Origin: Coriolopsis trogii | Taxonomy: Eukaryota; Basidiomycota; Agaricomycetes; Polyporales; Polyporaceae | DNA length: 64,000 bases | Reading direction: 5' to 3' | NCBI GenBank assembly: GCA_020543525.1 | Contig: JAHYIO010000003.1 | Coordinates: forward strand, 2,604,001-2,668,000 | Shown here: in pieces, positions 58,514 through 64,000 of the stretch | Numbering within the stretch: the first letter of the stretch is position 1 | Layout: each line of letters opens with the position of its first letter | Program-made: the position numbers and the translations under genes | Notes under the pieces: model-generated | What the model saw: only the letters and a program-made list of their open reading frames with translations | The model's database searches: none | What the model was told of the DNA's origin: nothing

Positions 58514-60166
58514 TCACCAATCTATGGCTTCCTCGTCAATACTGAACTTAACCGATGTTTCCCTCATCGCCAGCCAATGGTCCGGACTCCACTCCGCGCG
58601 ATGCACGTTGACCAACGCAACCTCTTCCAGCCCATACCCAGCCGCCTCGCGCTCAACAATAATATCCACCAACACATCCGCCATCGCATCCGTGAGCTCA
58701 ACCCCGTGGATCTCAAGCACCTTCAGCTTCAGACAATGCACCTCCTGCGCCTTCCGGTCCAGGTTGTCCAGCAAGTTGAACGCATCGATATCCTGGAGCC
58801 CGACCACCCGCAGCATCTTCAGCTCCGGTAGCGCACGCAGCGCGACAGCCCACTGTGGGGTGTCGACTTCCACAGGATTCGGGAACATGCCTGTCACGGC
58901 TTCCGAGGATATGACGAGGACTTCCACCTTGGACGTGTCGAACGCCCAGTTCCCAAGGAACCGTGCATCCGGCACCGCGCTGATGCTATCCGCCTCAATG
59001 TGCAGCGCAGGGTCGATGAACTCGTCCGCCTTCCGGAATGCTCGGAAGTCCCACGTATCCTCGTTCCACATGAGCTCGATCCGGCGCAAGTCGCGTAGAC
59101 ATTGAAGTCTCTCGGACGTCTGGGGCGTGTATGGCTGTATGATGTCGCTGAAGTGTTGGTCAATGTCGATGTAGCCGTTCATGTGGATGTTCGCCGCTTC
59201 TGGGATCGCAATCCGCGAGAGGAGAGTGGCACCGACCAACGGAGGGTAGACGTAGAGGTCGAGAAGGCGAAGGCGGGGAAGGGAGACAACCGCTCGATCT
59301 CTCATTTGCCCGACCCCGGGCCAAGCATCGGCGCGAGGAGAGGAAAGGTAAGACTTCAGGCAGATCTTCTCGAGACTCGGATTACGCTCGAGCACATCCA
59401 GGATACGGCTGGCGGTAGGAAACGTCATATGATCTCCTTGGATGTCCAGCGAGACAAGAGAGCTTGGGGTAAAGGCAAGAGGAAGACAGCGATAGGTGAG
59501 ATGACGAAGGGAGGGCATGTCTTGTGCAAACAGGTTTGGGAATACAATGGAGTGCGGGACAAACTGCTGCCCTTTCTCAACGAATAACTCCTCCAGGATG
59601 GGAGCCGGCGTTTTGAGCCTGCTGAGGAGCAAGTGTAAACTTCGCGATTCCGTGAGCGAAGCCCTGAGAGAACGGATGCGATGGGTCTCGCTTGCGACAA
59701 GGTTCACGGCTTGAACCGTCGGAGTATGGCCTTGCGCAAGGACGAGAGACAGAGGTGCCTGCTTTGAGCGCGAGACGAGTACTCGAACGCACTCTGCGTT
59801 GTGGAGCGCGAAAGTTCCCCAAAGGGTCGGGGTCCGGAGCGCGACATTGCGCCAGAGATTACAGACTTGTGTTGCGCAGACCAGATCCGCGCTCAGTCCG
59901 GTGGTGCACAGCAGGTAAGAGAGTACCATTGCGAGAAGCTCGGGGGGTAGAGTGTTTACGGAGGCGACAGCGTTGTGGATGGACTGCACCGTCTGGATCT
60001 CACCCAACAGGACGCGGACGGTCTCTTCACGTCTTGCTCTCTCCTGCGCAACACATTCGCGAACTTGTGACATGGATAGTACATTGTATCGGTTCCCTGT
60101 CACAGAGGATAGAGCGTCGAGAGCATCGGCTGGGGTAGGCATCGTATGGTGGTGGTAGGAGGACAA
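58514..60166 (-). CDS. F-box protein with leucine-rich C-terminal region
   Basis: A probable SCF substrate receptor of the large agaricomycete F-box family. It is intronless as read. The N-terminal helix is rich in Glu and Arg (ECVAQERARREETVRVLLGEI), then the F-box begins NTLPPELLAMVLSYLL and continues ATQVCNLWRNVALRTPTLWGTF (residues about 65-110). Irregular leucine-rich repeats follow (PILEELFVEK, MPSLRHLTYRCLPL, SSLVSLDIQGD, NPSLEKICLKS, LPRLRLLDLYVYPPL, ELKMLRVVGL, LKVLEIHGVEL). It ends TSVKFSIDEEAIDW. The start at 60166 (MSSYHHHTMPTPADAL) has an alternative Met at 60142. A broken tandem copy lies just upstream on the same strand. Confidence 0.82.
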   Translation of the reverse strand: MSSYHHHTMPTPADALDALSSVTGNRYNVLSMSQVRECVAQERARREETVRVLLGEIQTVQSIHNAVASVNTLPPELLAMVLSYLLCTTGLSADLVCATQVCNLWRNVALRTPTLWGTFALHNAECVRVLVSRSKQAPLSLVLAQGHTPTVQAVNLVASETHRIRSLRASLTESRSLHLLLSRLKTPAPILEELFVEKGQQFVPHSIVFPNLFAQDMPSLRHLTYRCLPLAFTPSSLVSLDIQGDHMTFPTASRILDVLERNPSLEKICLKSYLSSPRADAWPGVGQMRDRAVVSLPRLRLLDLYVYPPLVGATLLSRIAIPEAANIHMNGYIDIDQHFSDIIQPYTPQTSERLQCLRDLRRIELMWNEDTWDFRAFRKADEFIDPALHIEADSISAVPDARFLGNWAFDTSKVEVLVISSEAVTGMFPNPVEVDTPQWAVALRALPELKMLRVVGLQDIDAFNLLDNLDRKAQEVHCLKLKVLEIHGVELTDAMADVLVDIIVEREAAGYGLEEVALVNVHRAEWSPDHWLAMRETSVKFSIDEEAIDW

Positions 60167-60374
60167 GTTGGCCGTCGCACAAAATGACGCAGCCAGCGTC
60201 GTGCCGAATTGAGAGTACGTAGACGCTCGGGATTGATGTGCTTGTATAGGCGCTCATAGGTCTACTCATACTACCGCCTAGTCGGAATCGCCGCAAGTAT
60301 ACCGAGCTGAAGAATAACTCGGCTTCTATCCACAAGATCTGATGTGTAGTTCATGGGACTCAATCTACAGCTTA

Positions 60375-61415
60375 TCACGACACACCAATAGGGGTATGAG
60401 ATATTTCTGTAGATTTTTCGTCAATCAGCACAACTCCCGCCGAGACGAATGAACACAACTTGCTTAGTACGTCCACCAATGTGCGTACTTGTTCTCCATC
60501 GACGGTAAACTTGGTCGATACCTTCATCATCCGCTTCCTGTTACTCGCGGACCACAACAACACGACCTCCTCGAGAGCATATCCGACCTGCGTCCGCCCA
60601 AAGATCGTCTGCACCAAGCTGTCCCCCACGCCATTCGCGAGCGACACGCAGTTCAAGAATCTTGAGCTCCGGACAGGCGTTCGAGCGTCTTTAGCCGAGT
60701 CTGTACAGCAAGTTGAAGAGATCTCCCGGTCATGAGCTTGCAGGTGGACCACACGCAGTGTCTTGAGTCGGGGGAGTCCGATTGGCATGACGTCCCACTG
60801 CGTGACTTCCACTTTCCGTGGACCATGGTATTCCTCCGAGGACAGCACGAGCATCTCGACCCTGGACGTGTTGAATGCCCAATCTCCGATGGGATGGGAG
60901 CCAAGTTCCCGGTCGCAGTCACATTCCACCGCCATGAGGTGTAATGCTGAATTCACGACTTTGTCTGCTCGTTGGAATCCCCGTAATTCTGAGTCGTCGT
61001 TTGTTATGAGGAGCGGTCCAAACGCGAAAGCAATAGGACTACAACGGTTCTCTTCGTCGACAGGGATGCGAGCACTCAGATTGGAAGGGAGTTGCGGCGG
61101 GAGATGCTTATGTGGACAGAGCTTCGTTCGACGGACACACGTCTGTGCTCCCGCAAGACCGGGAAGATGAGGCGTCGTTGTTGATGTCGCTGCCCGAGAG
61201 CAGTCTAGGCCTCGCTGAGTATCCGGAGTCGACGGCCTCGTGGCAAAGTTCGTATACCATCGTCTTAACGCCTGGCGCTGCCGTCCGTCGTCGTTTATTC
61301 CCGGTCGGGTTATAAGCCCTGATATAGGGGAGAATAGCAGGTGCAAGTCAAACCGATGCAAAGGGATATGAATTAAGGACGTCGGCGCGAGAATGTGACA
61401 CAGAGCGGATACCAT
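60375..61415 (-). pseudogene. Truncated, frameshifted F-box paralogue
   Basis: Similar to the C-terminal half of the neighbouring F-box protein. NDDSELRGFQRADKVVNSAL corresponds to its NEDTWDFRAFRKADEFIDPAL. GDWAFNTSRVEMLVLSSEE corresponds to GNWAFDTSKVEVLVISSEA. LPRLKTLRVVHLQ and VGYALEEVVLLW also match. The F-box and the first repeats are missing; upstream of about 61090 the sequence has no similarity. Between about 60640 and 60720 the similarity passes to another frame, so there is at least one frameshift. The 346-codon ORF may therefore be fortuitously open. It is a decayed tandem duplicate. Confidence 0.65.
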
Positions 61416-61427
61416 TGAGAGAAACCT

Positions 61428-62550
61428 TCAACCAAATCCCGCCCATTCAACAGAGAAGTAAGTAACTTCCTGTTTGTCCTCATCCCATTCGCAGAAGAGG
61501 TGCGACTTTTTCGTGGCAGTGCCCAATCGACCATGCGCGACAATCTCCATGGGAGTCAGAGGTGCGCGTGGTGACTCGATCACGGATGCGACGAAGTGCG
61601 AGTGATATCGCAGGGGGTCGCCTGTGGGGATGATGAGCAGCGGCGCGCTGATTTACAGGCCAGTGTACGTACCAGGATAGACCAGGAAGTCGCCTCCGAA
61701 CTTGATACCACCACCCATGAAGTTCCCCTTCTCCCAGAGGTCTTGAAAGACGCGACACTTTGCGCGCTCGAAAGGAGTGTTCGGGTAGACCCAGAGCCTA
61801 GCTTCACGCGCCGACTCCAAGTCGAAGTATGCACAGGAGTAGGGGTCATACCAATCCAGGTCAGACGAGCTGGTGGGGATCGTTACGTTAAACGTCTGTG
61901 TTTGTGTTGGGGCTTTGCTGATGGAGACTGGTCCGTCACTGGCAATGACAACGGGTCCTGAGAAGCCGCCGAGTTGTTCGAGAGGGAGTCCCTCCATCAG
62001 GGCCTTTGCACGCGCCGCTGCCGCCCTCTTGACCTCGCGCTCCTTGCGCTTCCTGACTGCTTCGTCGGAGGTGGCCAATATCGTGGTTTTCTCCGACGCC
62101 CGCTCTGCCTCCGCAACTGAAATTTGGTGCTTTGCGGATTCTTCGCGTTCCAAGTTCCAGTGGGCGAGAGCTTCGGCGGATGGGGCAGGGTGCGCATTCG
62201 AATCATCAATCAGGATGGCGAGCTCTATGGGTGGGTTTAATTCGATTGGCCCGTCGTGCCATGAAAAAGATACGTACGCTTTTCCATAAGTAAAACAACC
62301 TCCTCTGGTAGCAGCACAAGAGGAACTCCGAGAAAGACATTCTGCTGGGAGAGGTGGGGCAGAGTTCCTGTCAAGACACCACAGATATGGTGTTTGGCCC
62401 GTAAAGTAGCGATGTCTATCCTTTGGATGCAGATGAGTCTGATGTATGAGTAGCAAGTGATATCGTCTCACCTTCGACATCCCAGACATACGCCCGCTGG
62501 TTTGAGACCCGAAGCTGGATCTTCTCGTCGAGGTCAAAGTCAGAGTCCAT
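61428..62550 (-). CDS. SEN34: tRNA-splicing endonuclease subunit Sen34
   Basis: Catalytic subunit of the tRNA-intron endonuclease (the 3'-splice-site cutter in yeast). The start MDSDFDLDEKIQLRVSNQ leads across a short intron to DIATLRAKHHICGVLTGTLP and FLGVPLVLLPEEVVLLME, the Sen34 N-terminal domain. A charged coiled linker follows (SVAEAERASEKTTI, KRKEREVKRAAAARAKAL). The C-terminal nuclease domain has VFQDLWEKGNFMGGGIKFGGDFLVYPGDP. Its catalytic residues are Tyr in FLVYPGDP, His in LRYHSHF and Lys in GTATKKSHLF. It ends VTYFSVEWAGFG at TGA 61428-61430. About 310 residues, normal length. It shares its promoter region with the TFIIB-family gene. Confidence 0.9.
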
Positions 62551-62728
62551 CTTCGACTACAAGCGCCCAGAACGCGTCCTCGTCACATTCCGTCACGACG
62601 GGTCACTCATGAGCCCAAGCGGGGCGCGCCAGTCAGCGCACACCTCGTCCCCTTTTGTCTCTTGACCACCACCACCGCCCCCGACTGCGCTGCTTATCTA
62701 CACTCGAGGCTTTGGATAGCCTTGTGGA
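62551..62728. promoter_or_regulatory. Bidirectional promoter region, Sen34 / TFIIB-like gene
   Basis: 178 bases between divergent starts. Two genes tied to RNA polymerase III output (tRNA splicing, and possibly a Brf-like factor) are paired here. Inference from layout. Confidence 0.4.
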
Positions 62729-64000
62729 ATGAGCGGGAGATGTGAAGAATGCGGTGCGAACACGATATGGGACCAGGACGTTGGTTCCGCCATCTGCCTC
62801 GAATGCGGCACGCTCGCGGATCCGACACAGAGCGTCCTCACCTCCCACTTCGAGTACGCTGACACTTCGGGTCGCGAGTCCACATGGAGCAACGTGGCTG
62901 GAACAAAGGCTCTGCGTGGCAGGAATGGGTGGGCGTTCGCGGGTCAGGAGAAGGAAGTGCGAGATCGCAAGAACTCCGTTCGTCCATTATTCCGTTGCTT
63001 CATGCTTGTCCTCACGCTATAGGGATAGATCGCTATGCACGACTTCATACGCTCGGTAGCTGGACGCCTTGGACACGCTGGCGTTTCTCTCCGTGCACAA
63101 GGCATATTCGACCAGGCTATGCGTGTTGGACAGTACCGTTGGGGCCGTAAGGCAAAGCTCACGGCAGGTGCGGCCATCGCCATTGCTTTGCGCGAGTCGC
63201 ACAAGAGCGATTCCATCCTAGACATTGCAGTGAGTATCCCTTATTTGCACCCGTCACCAACCTGTATCTCAGCTCTTCCAGGGTACATGAGCATGTGTTG
63301 ATGTGCTGCTGTGTCACACAGTACTTACTCGACGAATCGCCTATGGTGATATCGCGCGCGTTCGGCAAGATTGCGCATCTCCTACAATTCAATTTGTCTG
63401 TCGCAGATCCTGTCGCGCACCTGCCGAAGCTGCAAACGCATTTGGCTGCGTTGCTGGACGGCTCCGGTGATCCTGCCACTACGACTTGCGTCCTCCCCGC
63501 GTCCCTGACGAAGGTGCTGTCCCCCCTGATCCAGAACCTTACCGTCATCACGCGCACGGCAACTGCACTTGCAGGCCTCGTTGGGCACACCCAGGTCTGC
63601 GCACACCTCCCAACACCGCCTACAGCGTGCGCGATGTTTATGCTCGCTATCGAAGGTGAACTTTCTTCCTCGCTACCCAACGCTGGAGTGCTCGCTCAAG
63701 TCCTCGGGGCACGTATCGGAGCGGGCAAAGACGCCGTGATGCAGCGTTACAAGCAGATATACGACCTCGTCGAAGAATGGATACGTGATGTTCCCTGGCT
63801 TGACGCACATGAACGCACGAAGCCCAAGGGACGCAGTGGCCAAGGCCGGTCCAAAGTCGCAAAACGGGTCGTCGTCGCTCGAGGGCTCAAAGACGTCGTC
63901 CAGTTCCAGGAGGCATTGTGGCGGAAACGCATGGATAGCTGTGGGCGACTGTCTATCCAACTCGACGAGGACGAGAAGGGGGCTGAGAGCGAGGACGAAT
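62729..64000 (+). CDS. TFIIB-family transcription factor with N-terminal zinc ribbon (partial)
   Basis: The first exon encodes a zinc ribbon: CEECG and, 12 residues later, CLECG (MSGRCEECGANTIWDQDVG...). After an intron (about 62972-63016) comes a cyclin-like fold region (MHDFIRSVAGRLGHAGVSL, KAKLTAGAAIAIALRESHKS). After a second intron (63231-63321) comes a long helical exon (YLLDESPMVISRAFGKIAHL) with a basic stretch RTKPKGRSGQGRSKVAKR. The frame is still open at the window edge, in an acidic run. The order zinc ribbon plus cyclin repeats fits TFIIB/Brf1/Rrn7 relatives, but the conserved B-finger of TFIIB and the RTIGAGR-type Brf signature are not visible. It is therefore a divergent family member, perhaps Brf-like. 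Confidence 0.65.

Noticed and set aside
60200..60370. Possible gene between the two F-box copies
   Set aside because: Too short and without coding features; ordinary spacer.

Overview
This is a 64 kb piece of a filamentous basidiomycete genome, most likely an agaricomycete. The evidence is: very many 45-80 nt GT-AG introns in nearly every gene; GC-rich coding sequence with short, pyrimidine-rich promoters; tight head-to-head gene pairs; Dikarya orthologues (Ydj1, Rsp5, Cef1, Noc4, Nup37, Mic19, a diaphanous-type formin, Sen34); and lineage-typical families (F-box proteins with divergent tails, DUF3237, GH16, OTT_1508-like deaminases). No species is assigned. Most product calls rest on motifs and remembered family signatures, because no database search was possible.

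Layout. 1-9.6 kb: the end of a Rho4-like GTPase gene, a farnesylated Hsp40, an omega-amidase (Nit2), a diacylglycerol/sphingoid-base kinase, a UMP-CMP kinase preceded by a 58-codon membrane-protein ORF, and the nucleoporin Nup37. 10.5-22.8 kb: a Zn2Cys6 transcription factor with a long pyrimidine-rich upstream region, Noc4 and Cef1 head to head, a single-pass membrane protein, and the MICOS subunit Mic19. 23.3-30.5 kb is gene-poor: a frameshifted F-box pseudogene, about 3.3 kb with no recognisable gene, a C2-domain protein, and a decayed deaminase-family copy. 30.7-50.7 kb is gene-dense: secreted GH16, PhoD-like phosphatase, formin, secreted DUF3237 protein, M1 aminopeptidase and the Rsp5 ubiquitin ligase. 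51.6-61.4 kb is an accessory island with two more deaminase-family copies, two DNA transposons and two F-box paralogues. 61.4-64 kb: Sen34 and a TFIIB-family protein that runs off the right edge.

The most notable structure is at 53.4-58.2 kb. One deaminase-family gene has been interrupted by two different terminal-inverted-repeat elements only 66 bp apart. The first (53803-54754) is CACTA-type, with a 12 bp inverted repeat and a 3 bp CAT target duplication. The second (54821-56806) has a 15 bp perfect inverted repeat and an apparent 2 bp duplication. The host reading frame continues across both insertion points, so both insertions look recent, and the related copies at 29.5 and 51.6 kb act as empty-site references. 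A second point of interest is the small membrane-protein ORF that stops 5 nt before the UMP-CMP kinase start, which suggests a two-ORF transcript.

The remaining genes are mostly core functions: RNA processing and ribosome assembly (Cef1, Noc4, Sen34), polarity and actin (Rho4-like GTPase, formin), protein quality control and turnover (Hsp40, Rsp5, aminopeptidase), mitochondria (Mic19, perhaps the aminopeptidase and the lipid kinase) and secretion (GH16, DUF3237).
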